A stretch of DNA of 64,000 bases from Priestia aryabhattai B8W22 (GCF_000956595.1 NZ_JYOO01000008.1:1-64000); one strand, 5' to 3'; counted from the first letter of the stretch, positions 18,422-27,371 are shown. Notes: generated from the sequence alone by a model not told the origin. Numbers and translations: made by a program.

Positions 18422-20009
18422 AACGTCTCATCATCTCCATTATTTTGCGTGCACTTTTAGGGAATCTCATCCCGTCTGCATTTACGACAGCTGTCTCAAA
18501 TTCATCATCGAGCAGCGTATTTGTACAGTAATAATAAAGGTTTTTTAATAAGTCAAATGTGTAAGCATCGCTTCCTGAAATACGAGGCAAAACTTTTTGC
18601 AGCACCTGAAAATCAAACGCCTGATCAAATGTAAACATCCCGCTTTTCACTGCGTAAATTAAATAAAAGCATATTTCGTCGCGTACGCGGTAACCTATTT
18701 GCAAATCGATTTCTGTAAGCATCTCGTTAACGGTTAGCAGTTCATTTGTTACTTCGTGAATGAGCTCAGCATGTTCAGCATACGCATCTTTTAAGTGAAC
18801 ATATTGACTTTGAATTTGCACATTTTCAATGCTGTGCCGAGGTGGATCTCTATCATCTAAAAAATCAAAAGAATCTAGCTGAATCTTATTCAACTCAATG
18901 GTGTTGGTACGATCTAACAACTTTTGACTAAACCCATGAGTTGTTTCATCCATATTAATGGTACCGATAATGAGAAGGTTAGATGGCAAATAAATATCTC
19001 GGAACATCTTATGTCCAGGAAATAACGGAGCCGTTTTGATTTTCCCTTTTGACCAGCTTCTGCTTTCCATTACGCTTAAAATATCGCTAAAATAATGTTC
19101 AACTCGAGCTAAGTTCATTTCATCCAATATGGCAACATATGTGTAAGCTGGATGCTGAATGGCTTGCTGCATAATCGACAGAAACGATCCTCTGCGAAAA
19201 TCTCCTCTTAAATCAATATATCCTAATAAATCTGAACTATCATGCCAATCGGGCCGAACCGGAATGAGTACTTGTCTTCCATTTTCAATCGTGGCACCGA
19301 TACTGTCTGCTAAGAGCTGCGCAAGCTTTGTTTTCCCCGTCCCGCTCATTCCTGATAAAACAATAAATGGCTTGGTCTTTAAAGCAAAGTAGGCGTTGGC
19401 TATATCTTGTCGTTCATATGTAAATCCAGATTTCTTAATATACTCATGAATATGGACGATGGCGTCTTTATCGCCAATCATTTCTTGGCTCATTCCGTAT
19501 GTTTTTATATATTGTTCATGCATACTCAGCAGTAAATGCAAGTCATCTTGAAGCTGATCATTGCTAGGTAAGTCTACTATATTGTAAGGAAGGTAAAGTG
19601 CTACTCTATCCTCAAAGCTTTTCGCTTCCATGCTTGTACCAATAACAATATGACTATCTTTCAATACGCGGGCATGTTCAGGAGTAAAAAAACGAATGTC
19701 TTTCAGATCAGTTCCTTCCCCTGCATCTCCTTTCATCATGACTAAGTAAATGCGCTGACCGTCTTCACTGAATAAATATGCTACTATCACATCACTCTCT
19801 ATATTCTTATTGACAAGAGTCACGTAAGGAAATGTTTCAGCGTGGTGGCCCGATATACGCATTTCTTCTCGATTTATATGCTCCAATCGATAAAGAGAAA
19901 TCGGAAGCCTGCGTGTAAGCATATTTTCTACTTCGTGTTTTACAAGTACGTCTCCACCCATTTGTTTATAATGTTCCGCTACATAAAGCAGCCGATCGCG
20001 CAAACTCAT
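18375..20009 (-). CDS. McrB-like AAA+ NTPase
   Basis: 544 residues: an N-terminal region of about 190 residues of no recognised family, then an AAA+ module of the McrB/MoxR clade. Walker A is LSGMSGTGKTKLAQ (about 220-233), Walker B AILDEMNLARVEHYFSDIL (about 287-305), and sensor 1 IGTINMDETTHGFSQKLLDR (about 342-361). In McrBC systems this subunit is the NTP-driven translocase and carries a variable N-terminal DNA-recognition domain. It overlaps the nuclease gene. The start follows AGGAGAGAATTCG. Confidence 0.82.
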   Translation of the reverse strand: MSLRDRLLYVAEHYKQMGGDVLVKHEVENMLTRRLPISLYRLEHINREEMRISGHHAETFPYVTLVNKNIESDVIVAYLFSEDGQRIYLVMMKGDAGEGTDLKDIRFFTPEHARVLKDSHIVIGTSMEAKSFEDRVALYLPYNIVDLPSNDQLQDDLHLLLSMHEQYIKTYGMSQEMIGDKDAIVHIHEYIKKSGFTYERQDIANAYFALKTKPFIVLSGMSGTGKTKLAQLLADSIGATIENGRQVLIPVRPDWHDSSDLLGYIDLRGDFRRGSFLSIMQQAIQHPAYTYVAILDEMNLARVEHYFSDILSVMESRSWSKGKIKTAPLFPGHKMFRDIYLPSNLLIIGTINMDETTHGFSQKLLDRTNTIELNKIQLDSFDFLDDRDPPRHSIENVQIQSQYVHLKDAYAEHAELIHEVTNELLTVNEMLTEIDLQIGYRVRDEICFYLIYAVKSGMFTFDQAFDFQVLQKVLPRISGSDAYTFDLLKNLYYYCTNTLLDDEFETAVVNADGMRFPKSARKIMEMMRRFEVYGYTSFWINTVR

Positions 20010-20324
20010 CGAATTCTCTCCTTTCTGCCTTCACTGCAGTTTGTAAAAATAAAAAGCATCGTCAGCTGACCACGCAAAAGTTTCGTTTCTTTTATTATAG
20101 ACGCTTTCTTCGTATCGTAAGCTATTTTATAACGTTAGAAAACACTCGATTATTCTTTTCTCTACTTATCTCTACTTATCTCTACATATATGTTTATGTT
20201 CATTTTAATGAAACATGACAGAAAAGAAAAGCATTAGGGGCTTAATGAATGAAGAGGTAATGATACGAACAGAAAAATAGGCAGCTTCTGTACACAGTGA
20301 TACAATCGCCATTATGCTACATGA
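20010..20324. other. intergenic region with a short tandem repeat
   Basis: A 315-base gap upstream of the McrB-like gene. It contains three tandem copies of a ten-base unit (TCTACTTATC twice, then TCTACATAT) at about 20159-20187. No gene, terminator or clear promoter was identified; the region is AT-rich and should contain the promoter of the leftward ATPase gene. Confidence 0.5.
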
Positions 20325-20444
20325 TTATTTGATGTCTGATGCTTTTGGCTGAGTAAAGAAAAAAATAAAAATAATAAGCGGCAGCGCGATAAGAAAAATA
20401 CTTGTTTCTGAAGGTCTTACTGTAGGTATATCGGTTAATGACAT
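20325..20444 (-). CDS. 39-residue membrane microprotein
   Basis: Starts at an ATG five bases after the stop of the preceding gene, with AAAGGACTG (overlapping that stop) as ribosome-binding site. The peptide MSLTDIPTVRPSETSIFL continues into one hydrophobic helix (about 16-30, ending IIFIFFF) and a short polar tail TQPKASDIK. The tight spacing implies translational coupling with the repeat protein upstream. Function unknown. Confidence 0.6.
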   Translation of the reverse strand: MSLTDIPTVRPSETSIFLIALPLIIFIFFFTQPKASDIK

Positions 20445-20449
20445 CTTAA

Positions 20450-20902
20450 TCAGTCCTTTGTAAATTTTTCAACTAAGTCAGGATTTACATAAAAATGTTT
20501 TGATACGGTACGATGAAAAAACTGAGAGGATTGATTTAGTTCACTTAATGCAGGTTCTGTTTTAGGAACGCCAAAAATAGGTCCACTTACGTTAATGGTA
20601 AACCTTCCAGAAGAAATAAAGGCGCCCGACACATTAATCTGGTTATTAAGCAGCAAAGCCGCAAGAATCACATCAATCATATCAATAATGATATTAATTC
20701 CCGCATCTCCGTCTTTTCCTTCTATTCGGCTAGTTCCTGTAATAGGTCCCCCTACTGAAATACGAAAAGCTCCGGGTGTCACAAATACGCCTATAATTGT
20801 TATTTGGCCAGTTAATAATAATATAGCTGTTACTACATCCAGATTTCGTTGAATGGCAAAGATCAGTTCCCTTTCTTTGTCAAAGCCGCTTTTCCATTCC
20901 AC
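20450..20902 (-). CDS. unrecognised protein with two internal repeats
   Basis: About 150 residues from the GTG at 20902, preceded at 10 bases by AAGGG; two further GTG codons upstream (20911, 20938) are in frame. It contains two copies of a 36-residue unit: LDVVTAILLLTGQITIIGVF then VTPGAFRISVGGPITG, and IDVILAALLLNNQINVSGAF then ISSGRFTINVSGPIFG. Each copy has a hydrophobic helix followed by glycine-bounded beta strands. A glycine/aspartate-rich linker joins them, and a polar tail follows. No family was recognised. It seems to form an operon with the membrane microprotein. Confidence 0.65.
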   Translation of the reverse strand: MEWKSGFDKERELIFAIQRNLDVVTAILLLTGQITIIGVFVTPGAFRISVGGPITGTSRIEGKDGDAGINIIIDMIDVILAALLLNNQINVSGAFISSGRFTINVSGPIFGVPKTEPALSELNQSSQFFHRTVSKHFYVNPDLVEKFTKD

Positions 20903-20973
20903 ATTCTCCACACCCTTAGCACATACTATTCTAAACACGTGTAAATGTTATTCTATTTTTTCTTTTTCCTGTC

Positions 20974-21453
20974 TCACTCCCGCTCCGAAAAGTGTAAAAC
21001 AGATTTTACTGCGTCTTCAATTTCTTTATACCCTGTACATCTGCATATATTGGAAGCAAGCCACTCCTTTATAATATCGTCACTGCCTGAAGGATGGTGT
21101 TTGGAAAGCAAATGAGCATTCATGATAAAACCCGATGTGCAATAACCGCACTGAAAAGCAAAGTGTTCAATAAAAGCTTTTTGCATAGGTGAACTCTTCA
21201 GCCCTTCTATAGTCATTATTTCTTTCTCTTCTGTTTCTGCCGCTAACATGAGGCAAGATTTCATTGGCCGCTGATTTATCCCTATTGTACAAGCTCCGCA
21301 GTCCCCGTTTAAACAGCCTGGTTTTGCTCCGGTAAGGCCCAGCTTTTCTCTTAATACATAAAGCAACGTATCTGCTGTTCGGATATCAACCATTTTTTCT
21401 TCACCATTAACCTTTAGCTTAATTGTTATTCTATACCGTTCATCTTTTAGCAC
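20974..21453 (-). CDS. pucE: xanthine dehydrogenase-type 2Fe-2S subunit
   Basis: 159-residue small subunit of a molybdenum hydroxylase. Both iron-sulfur sites are present: the plant-type cluster CLNGDCGACTIG with the later KSC, and the second cluster CGYCTSGF with NICRCTGYKEI near the C-terminus. It relays electrons from the Mo-pterin to FAD. The start is taken as the GTG at 21453, which follows GGGGGGAACGTAAT inside the end of the FAD-subunit gene; the open frame reaches 21486. It is the last gene of the operon. Confidence 0.9.
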   Translation of the reverse strand: MLKDERYRITIKLKVNGEEKMVDIRTADTLLYVLREKLGLTGAKPGCLNGDCGACTIGINQRPMKSCLMLAAETEEKEIMTIEGLKSSPMQKAFIEHFAFQCGYCTSGFIMNAHLLSKHHPSGSDDIIKEWLASNICRCTGYKEIEDAVKSVLHFSERE

Positions 21454-21454
21454 A

Positions 21455-22288
21455 TTACGTTCCCCCCAGCTCTGTGAAAATATCAAACAATAAATTTTTA
21501 ATCACAAATTTGCGGTAGCGATCCGACCCTTCCCCATCATTTAAAATCGGAGCGGGTATATACTCAAGAGCAGTTTGAATTCGAGCTTCTAATGGCGTTT
21601 CTTTATGATTTAGCATTTCTTCTATTTCTGCTGAGCGAAAAGGAAACGAACATACTCCGCTGAAAGCTACTCGAATGGTTCCTTCTGTTTTTAACGCTGC
21701 TATTGTCACTAACGGATATCCTGTATCCCACTGCTGGCGCTCTTTTATACTCATATATGGCAGGGCAGCATACTTCGTTTCAACAAACACCTGAACAAGA
21801 AGTTCTCCGTTTTCCAGCTGCAAACGCCGGTTAAAAAGATCGTGAATCGAATAGATATTTGTTCCAGCAGGACCTGCCACCGCAAGTTGACTATCCGTTA
21901 AAAGCAGCGGCAATACCGCTTCTCGATAAAAAATATGCCCGCAAATATTTCCTCCTAGCGTTATTTTATTTCGAGCCGTGTGATCAGCCACTTCGCTAGC
22001 AGACTTACTTAATAAAGGAAACAAATTTTTATCTTCCAGTTCAGTTAACGTTACTCCTGCACCAAAAATCATCCAATCTTCATTAGCTTCGGTTTGTTGA
22101 AGTTCAGGTATATTTTTTATATCAATAACAGCATGGGTAACAAACAAACCCAATCTGCCTAATGTCAGAACTTCGGTGCCGCCAGCATAATACCGCGGCT
22201 GTTTGCCTTGATTCTCTAACTCTTGAAACAAGGCAACTGCTTCTGAAACAGTTGCAGGTTTATAATATTCAAAGTCAAACGAAATCAT
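21455..22288 (-). CDS. pucC: xanthine dehydrogenase-type FAD-binding subunit
   Basis: About 277-residue CoxM/XdhB-like FAD subunit. It begins ISFDFEYYKPATVSEAVALF, with the FAD-phosphate loops YYAGGTEVLTLG (about 35-46) and KITLGGNICG (about 109-118), the usual pair for this family. ATG 22288 is preferred because AGAAGGGA sits six bases before it. Its 5' end overlaps the Mo subunit by 14 bases. It passes electrons from the Fe-S subunit to NAD+ or another acceptor. Confidence 0.9.
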   Translation of the reverse strand: MISFDFEYYKPATVSEAVALFQELENQGKQPRYYAGGTEVLTLGRLGLFVTHAVIDIKNIPELQQTEANEDWMIFGAGVTLTELEDKNLFPLLSKSASEVADHTARNKITLGGNICGHIFYREAVLPLLLTDSQLAVAGPAGTNIYSIHDLFNRRLQLENGELLVQVFVETKYAALPYMSIKERQQWDTGYPLVTIAALKTEGTIRVAFSGVCSFPFRSAEIEEMLNHKETPLEARIQTALEYIPAPILNDGEGSDRYRKFVIKNLLFDIFTELGGT

Positions 22289-24605
22289 CTGCATTCCCTT
22301 CTTTCATTCTCCAAATCAATTCTGGAATAAGAGGAAGTTGATTTAATTCTATTTCTGCTGCCGCAGTTAAGCTGTTTCCTAAAGAAGCAGGCATTCCAAG
22401 CAGCCCGTGTTCTCCGACTCCTCTAGCTCCGTACGCCGCATCTAATTGAGGTGTATGAACAAAATCTACTACGTACTCCGGATGCTCTCCGTAGCGAAGA
22501 GGACGATATTTCCGAAGCTGAGGATTTAAAATACGGCCATTTGAATCAAACCAAAATGTTTCTCTGCCTGCAAACGATAGTCCCATACTCATCGCACCCA
22601 TGACTTGCCCTCGTGCCATTTTCTCGTTTAGCACGGTTCCTATATCAATAACAGAAATAGCTTTTACAATACGATATCTATACGTTCTAGGGTTATATTC
22701 CACTTCAACTCCTTCAGCTGCTACCGTCCATTCAGGCCCTGGACGCCCAGCTCCCGTTTCTTTATCCAAGTAGGTCATGCCTCTTAAAATATAGTTTCCT
22801 CTCCCTATGATTTGCCCTCCAATTGCATTTCCGTTCGGATATTTATAGCCATACACAATTTCTTTAAATTTCAAAGAAGTCTCAGGCTCATCCCGTAAAA
22901 AAACTTTTTCATTTTTTATTTCGATATCTTCTTCAGAAGCTCGAAATATACAAGAAGCTATCTTTTTTAATTGGTTAATCACATCTTCAGCGGCTTCTAA
23001 AACCGCTCTTCCTGCCATAAAAGTTCCTCTGCTAGCCACCGTTTTCCAATGTTCAGGAGTCGTTTGAGTATCTACTTCCATTCGCACATGAATACGTTCC
23101 ACGCGCATCTGCAATTTTTCAGCCAATATTTGCGCGAGCACGGTTTTCGTCCCCGTGCCTAATTCAATAACGCCAGACATTAAATTTACGCTTCCATCCG
23201 GATTGAATGTTAGAATAACACCGGAACCTGCGTTTGTTTCAATAGTGGAGGTTTTCCAGACGCAGCTAATCCCTTTGGCAGTAATAAGGCCGTTTTCATG
23301 AACCATTCTCTGCCCTTCCTCCCATTTGATCAGCTGCTTCAAGCGACGAATACATTCCGGTAAGTTACCGACGCTGCTAGAAGTTAAACGGACTTGCGTA
23401 GGCGTAGTGTCGCCCGGCAAAATAGCATTTTTTTCTCTAAACTCCAAAGGATCTATACCTGCTTTTTTAGCAAGGATGTCCATCGTGCGCTCGAACGCAA
23501 ATAATAGTTCCGAGTGGCTAAATCCTCGAAAAGGAGAAGCGTAAGGGTGATTTGTATATACACATAATGAATCACAAAAAATATGTTCAAGACGATAAGG
23601 TCCCGTACAGTCAGCTGCTGCAGCTTTACTCAGGTCCGTTCCTTTATCTGCATAAGCACCGCTGTCAAACAAATAAAGAATGTCGGCAGCCTGCAAAATT
23701 CCCTCTTTGGAACAACCTAGCTTGATTTTGGCATCTAGACCGATATGAACAGGCGAAGTGAGCATATCTTCTTCCCTTGTGTTCAATATTCTAACCAGTC
23801 TTCCCCCAACTGCTTTTGAAGCTAAATAAGCCAGCAGCTCTAGCTGGACAGCCGCTTTTCCTCCATAGCCTCCTCCTACTAGCGGTGTTTCAACGACCAC
23901 TTTTCCCGCTTCAATTTTAAAGTACTCACTGATTAATTTTTTCACCATAAAAGGAGCTTGAGAAGAAGTGGTAATTTTAACTACTCCATTCGGAAGGATT
24001 TCAGCAGCGGCGCTTCTTGTTTCCATTGCCGCGTGATCTGAAGGAGACAAAGAAAATGTTTCTTCCACTACTAGCTCACTTTTACGCCAACCTTCTTCCA
24101 TATTGCCTTTTCGTATTTTAACTCTGTTAGCTACGTTGCTCCCTGGCTCTGGATACACCGTTTCATCGTGCTTGTAAGTGTGCATATTTTCATGCACTAA
24201 AGGAGAATTTGGCTCAATAGCGGCACTAGGAGAATGAACGACAGGTAACGGCTCATATTGAATATGAACAGCACTCGCCGCACGCTCAGCGAGTGCTGGG
24301 TTTTCTGCTACTACTAGGACTACGGCTTCTCCGTGATACCGTACTTTTTCAAATGCAAGCGGTCGCCGGTCACGAACTCCTTCTCCGGTTAACGGCAAAT
24401 GCTCTCCCGTCACAACCGCGTGAACACCGGGAATAGCAATCGCCGCTTGGACGTCTATTGCTTGAATTCTTGCATGTGCGTAAGGGCTGACTACTATTTT
24501 GGCGTGCAGGGACCCTTTAAACATGTAATCATTTGTGTACCTAGCCGTACCCGTTACTTTTTCTAATGCATCCTTTCGAATAACGCTTTTTCCAAGGACA
24601 TCCAC
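22275..24605 (-). CDS. pucD: xanthine dehydrogenase-type molybdopterin subunit
   Basis: About 776 residues, the catalytic subunit. The N-terminal a/b hammerhead domain starts with ALEKVTGTARYTNDYMF. Mo-cofactor motifs include VGGGYGGKAAVQLEL (about 243), the segment PYASPFRGFSHSEL, and the active-site loop GARGVGEHGLLGMPASLGN with the catalytic glutamate near the C-terminus. The GTG at 24605 is favoured by GGAGGTG six bases upstream. The operon with XdhC- and MocA-like genes points to hypoxanthine/xanthine oxidation as in B. subtilis pucABCDE, but other N-heterocycles or aldehydes cannot be excluded. Confidence 0.9.
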   Translation of the reverse strand: MDVLGKSVIRKDALEKVTGTARYTNDYMFKGSLHAKIVVSPYAHARIQAIDVQAAIAIPGVHAVVTGEHLPLTGEGVRDRRPLAFEKVRYHGEAVVLVVAENPALAERAASAVHIQYEPLPVVHSPSAAIEPNSPLVHENMHTYKHDETVYPEPGSNVANRVKIRKGNMEEGWRKSELVVEETFSLSPSDHAAMETRSAAAEILPNGVVKITTSSQAPFMVKKLISEYFKIEAGKVVVETPLVGGGYGGKAAVQLELLAYLASKAVGGRLVRILNTREEDMLTSPVHIGLDAKIKLGCSKEGILQAADILYLFDSGAYADKGTDLSKAAAADCTGPYRLEHIFCDSLCVYTNHPYASPFRGFSHSELLFAFERTMDILAKKAGIDPLEFREKNAILPGDTTPTQVRLTSSSVGNLPECIRRLKQLIKWEEGQRMVHENGLITAKGISCVWKTSTIETNAGSGVILTFNPDGSVNLMSGVIELGTGTKTVLAQILAEKLQMRVERIHVRMEVDTQTTPEHWKTVASRGTFMAGRAVLEAAEDVINQLKKIASCIFRASEEDIEIKNEKVFLRDEPETSLKFKEIVYGYKYPNGNAIGGQIIGRGNYILRGMTYLDKETGAGRPGPEWTVAAEGVEVEYNPRTYRYRIVKAISVIDIGTVLNEKMARGQVMGAMSMGLSFAGRETFWFDSNGRILNPQLRKYRPLRYGEHPEYVVDFVHTPQLDAAYGARGVGEHGLLGMPASLGNSLTAAAEIELNQLPLIPELIWRMKEGNADDFV

Positions 24606-24623
24606 TCTTTTCACCTCCATCAA

Positions 24624-25268
24624 TCAAAACAGTCCACGTTTCTCTTTGTATATCTTTTTAATGCGTTCATACGCTTGTTTTGTATCAACATCCATAAAAA
24701 GGGAAGCATCGGTACATTCATAAAACATTCCATTTTCAAGTCCACTTTGTCTTATGATTTTTCTTGCCCCTTGATCTCCTTGCAGCTTATCCAAGCTTGA
24801 AAACATTTGTTTTGAAAATAAAACCGGCGCTCTGGCAATTCCTTGATAAAAAGATGAAATAAACGGAACGGAGGAATGGTTCTCAAACAGAGAAATAAAT
24901 GTATTAATCAGCATGATACTTACAAGGGGCTGATCTGCTAGCAGCACAATAATAGCATCAGCGCCTAATTCTTTTGCTTTTTTTAATCCGCACTTTAAAG
25001 ACGCAGACTGACATTTTAAGGCGCTACTACAAGAAGTATGACTCCACTTCTGCTGATATGCTTCTGAAAAAAGAATAGGGTCAATCCACTCAAGAGAATC
25101 TCCTTTCTTTGTTATTACTATCGTATGATTTACTTTTGAAGAAACCGCTTTTCGTAAAGCTTTACTCCCCAAACATCCATTCCCTAAAGGCAGCAGCAGC
25201 TTATTGCTGCCCATCCTTTTACTAGCTCCGGCGGCAAGATAAACACCAACAATATTTACCCCGGACAT
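24624..25268 (-). CDS. pucB: molybdenum cofactor nucleotidyltransferase (MocA/PucB type)
   Basis: About 214-residue NTP transferase fold. The nucleotide loop is LAAGASKRMGSNKLLLPLG (about 11-29), and the metal-binding region is IVLLADQPLV. Family members transfer CMP (or GMP) onto molybdopterin for the dehydrogenase encoded downstream. ATG 25268 is favoured by AAAAGGG spacing; a second ATG lies six bases upstream. It overlaps or abuts pucA. Its place inside the operon supports a dedicated cofactor-maturation role. Confidence 0.87.
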   Translation of the reverse strand: MSGVNIVGVYLAAGASKRMGSNKLLLPLGNGCLGSKALRKAVSSKVNHTIVITKKGDSLEWIDPILFSEAYQQKWSHTSCSSALKCQSASLKCGLKKAKELGADAIIVLLADQPLVSIMLINTFISLFENHSSVPFISSFYQGIARAPVLFSKQMFSSLDKLQGDQGARKIIRQSGLENGMFYECTDASLFMDVDTKQAYERIKKIYKEKRGLF

Positions 25269-25270
25269 TT

Positions 25271-26275
25271 TCATCCCTTTTTTTTATCATACATTCGGAG
25301 GTTTTGAATTAATTCAGCAAGAATACTAACGGCAATTTCCTGCGGGCCTACCGCTCCTATAGAAAGCCCCACCGGGGAATGAATGCGTGAAGAAATATCA
25401 GCATTCAATAATCGAAGTGTTCGCTTTTTAGATCCTAAAACTCCTATATACTTTATAGCTTTTGATTTTAATAGCGAGAGAATTTCTTGATCGCGAGAAA
25501 AATTATGCGTCATGATCACAACAAAATCATCGCTTTGAATGGACAATTGTTTGTCTACTTCCTCTGGAAATCCAATATGTATTTCCTCTGCTAGCGGAAA
25601 ATGTTCCTTATTACATAAAGCCGGTCTCCAGTCGCATAAAGTAATAAAAAAACCCGTATTAGCAGCAAGTGATACTAAATATTTTGCATCGGCACCTGCT
25701 CCCCAGATAACTAGACGAGGCTTTGGTTTATATAGATGAGCATATGTGAGCAGGGAGCCATTTGAAAGTTGAATACCACTCTTTCTCCCATTCCAATCAT
25801 CTGTTGTAAAAGATAATTCGTCGCTATTTGCACCAAATGTTTCGCCTGTCTTTTGTACATAAAAAGAGGTTGTTTGAATAAAGTTTTTGTCTAATTTTTT
25901 AATATGTAAAACGGGATTTCGATTATCTAAATGACGTTTTACCCGCAAAAGATTTTGCTTCATCCTCGCAGTTACAGGCTCTAGGAGAATATAGAGAATT
26001 CCATTGCAGCCTGCTCCTTGTCCCCATCCTGCGTCACCTTCTTCTTTTAAATTGTACGTAACGGTTAATACGCGCTCAGTGTCGAACAACTCTTTTACGC
26101 GCTCGGCAATATCTGCTTCTACACAACCAGCGCTTAACATCCCAATGTTCTCCCCATTTTCTTGAAACAGCATGGACGTTCCTTCTTTTAAATATGAGGA
26201 TCCTTCTACATGAACAATCGTTGCCAACACGCTTTTTACTGTTGATCTTTCTACAGCATATAAAATTTCGTGCAT
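25271..26275 (-). CDS. pucA: XdhC/CoxI-family dehydrogenase maturation factor (PucA type)
   Basis: 334 residues. The N-terminal XdhC/CoxI domain has VHVEGSSYLKEGTSMLF and LSAGCVEADIAERV; a Rossmann-like C-terminal domain has LVIWGAGADAKYLVSLA (about 189-205) and GVLGSKKRTLRLL. XdhC proteins bind the Mo cofactor, help its sulfuration and insert it into the apo-enzyme. First gene of the leftward operon pucA-pucB-pucD-pucC-pucE. The order differs from B. subtilis (A-B-C-D-E) by the swap of C and D. Confidence 0.88.
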   Translation of the reverse strand: MHEILYAVERSTVKSVLATIVHVEGSSYLKEGTSMLFQENGENIGMLSAGCVEADIAERVKELFDTERVLTVTYNLKEEGDAGWGQGAGCNGILYILLEPVTARMKQNLLRVKRHLDNRNPVLHIKKLDKNFIQTTSFYVQKTGETFGANSDELSFTTDDWNGRKSGIQLSNGSLLTYAHLYKPKPRLVIWGAGADAKYLVSLAANTGFFITLCDWRPALCNKEHFPLAEEIHIGFPEEVDKQLSIQSDDFVVIMTHNFSRDQEILSLLKSKAIKYIGVLGSKKRTLRLLNADISSRIHSPVGLSIGAVGPQEIAVSILAELIQNLRMYDKKKG

Positions 26276-26459
26276 TTTTATTATTCCCTCCTTTTACTAC
26301 TAATTTTTTAAAATCTTTTCACGTTTTGTGGAGAACTAAAATACGCTACAGTAGGCTACTTCTGCTCTCGGAATGAATCCATGTATTATTCATATTTTCA
26401 AGGAAGCTACAACAAGCTTTTAAAGACTTAGAAGAACTGTCGTTTGAAAGGAGAATAAT

Positions 26460-26690
26460 ATGCTATTTGACTCAACAAAAATCAACCTAGGAAAATTGAA
26501 CGTTCGCAGTGCTGATCAAGCAAGTAATATTTCTATTGGAAATACGTTAAAAGTTACAAGGTATGTCACAGCAAAGAAAAATCAGGCCTTCGGACAGCAG
26601 CTCGCTGATCAATGTTTTTCAGCAGGATCTGCTTACAAAACTGTAGATAATGATTATGTAGATGCATTTGCAACAAAAAATGATAAATAA
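26460..26690 (+). CDS. GerPB/GerPD-like small spore protein, copy 1
   Basis: 76 residues: INLGKLNVRSADQASNISIG, then NTLKVTRYVTAKKNQAFGQQ. The layout (IN-x-hydrophobic-K-hydrophobic, a serine-rich turn, xIG, then K-x-NQ-x-FG) recurs in the proteins at 26703 and 27062 and recalls the small GerPB/GerPD and YdgA/YdgB proteins. Those proteins belong to the mother-cell coat and germination set of Bacillus. The gene starts 7 bases after AAAGGAG and appears cotranscribed with copy 2 (12-base gap). Assignment rests on pattern similarity. Confidence 0.6.
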   Translation: MLFDSTKINLGKLNVRSADQASNISIGNTLKVTRYVTAKKNQAFGQQLADQCFSAGSAYKTVDNDYVDAFATKNDK

Positions 26691-26702
26691 GGAGGAAACC
26701 AT

Positions 26703-26936
26703 ATGATTTTTTCGCCTATGGTCATTAACTTACAAGCCTTCAAAGTGAACGTTCTGGATAATTCATCCGTTTTAAGCATAGGACCTAATCAGCAGCTTGA
26801 CGTGTTCGTATCTTATAAACGTAATCAAGGACTAGGAGAATCAAACGGAGATTTTTCTCCAAACGTAACTCCGTTCTCGTGGATTATAGATTCAGATGTA
26901 AACGATTCAAACTCAGTTAAAAACAGCGTAATTTAA
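26703..26936 (+). CDS. GerPB/GerPD-like small spore protein, copy 2
   Basis: 77 residues: VINLQAFKVNVLDNSSVLSI, then GPNQQLDVFVSYKRNQGLGE and an acidic serine/aspartate-rich tail. The NSSVLSIG segment is the closest of the three to the SSVxQIG core of GerPB/GerPD. The ATG is preceded by AAGGAGGAAACCATATG, a leader repeated exactly in front of the Hsp20 gene at 27372. Likely in one operon with copy 1. Confidence 0.62.
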   Translation: MIFSPMVINLQAFKVNVLDNSSVLSIGPNQQLDVFVSYKRNQGLGESNGDFSPNVTPFSWIIDSDVNDSNSVKNSVI

Positions 26937-27009
26937 GCTTCTACACCGCCTCTAACGAACATGACTAGCAGCATACCTTCATCTATTCGTCTATCAGTAT
27001 TCAATCTGA

Positions 27010-27062
27010 AGCCTAATAAATATAACCTGCATCTGAACTGGCTATATTTATTAGGCTCTTTC
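27010..27062. terminator. bidirectional terminator
   Basis: AGCCTAATAAATATA pairs with TATATTTATTAGGCT across a ~15-base loop, followed by CTTTCT on the plus strand. It separates copy 2 from the convergent copy 3. Confidence 0.8.
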
Positions 27063-27301
27063 TATGAAATGGGGACTTTTTGAAAAGATGATGGGCTGTC
27101 AATTTGATCTCGATCATCGACACAGCTTCTCGTTCCTATAAAGCCGCTATCATCACCGAAATTCTGCCCAAACCCCTGTGTTTTTTTATCTGAATTATTC
27201 CAGTCTGCTAGTAAATTCTGTCCGATATTTACTGCAGACGCATTTTCAAAGGAATTTATTTTTAGCATTAAAATATTAATATTTATAGATGCACCTGCCA
27301 T
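27062..27301 (-). CDS. GerPB/GerPD-like small spore protein, copy 3
   Basis: 79 residues: MAGASININILMLKINSFEN, ASAVNIGQNLLADWNNSDKK, then TQGFGQNFGDD and a polar tail. It shares the repeated core of copies 1 and 2 but is on the opposite strand, divergent from the Hsp20 gene. The start follows GGGGGTGGTTTAA. Spore germination or coat function is inferred from family resemblance and neighbours. Confidence 0.62.
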   Translation of the reverse strand: MAGASININILMLKINSFENASAVNIGQNLLADWNNSDKKTQGFGQNFGDDSGFIGTRSCVDDRDQIDSPSSFQKVPIS

Positions 27302-27371
27302 TTAAACCACCCCCTTTTCAAACTATATTCAAATTCCATCTTTTTATGATGTGTGGTAAGGAGGAAACCAT

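Noticed and set aside
20159..20187. Ten-base tandem repeat as a phase-variable or iteron element
   Set aside because: Only three units, one imperfect, and no replication or phase-variation context; noted as an intergenic feature only.
26276..26459. PucR-type operator upstream of the purine dehydrogenase operon
   Set aside because: No convincing match to the B. subtilis PucR motif was found, so no regulator is claimed.
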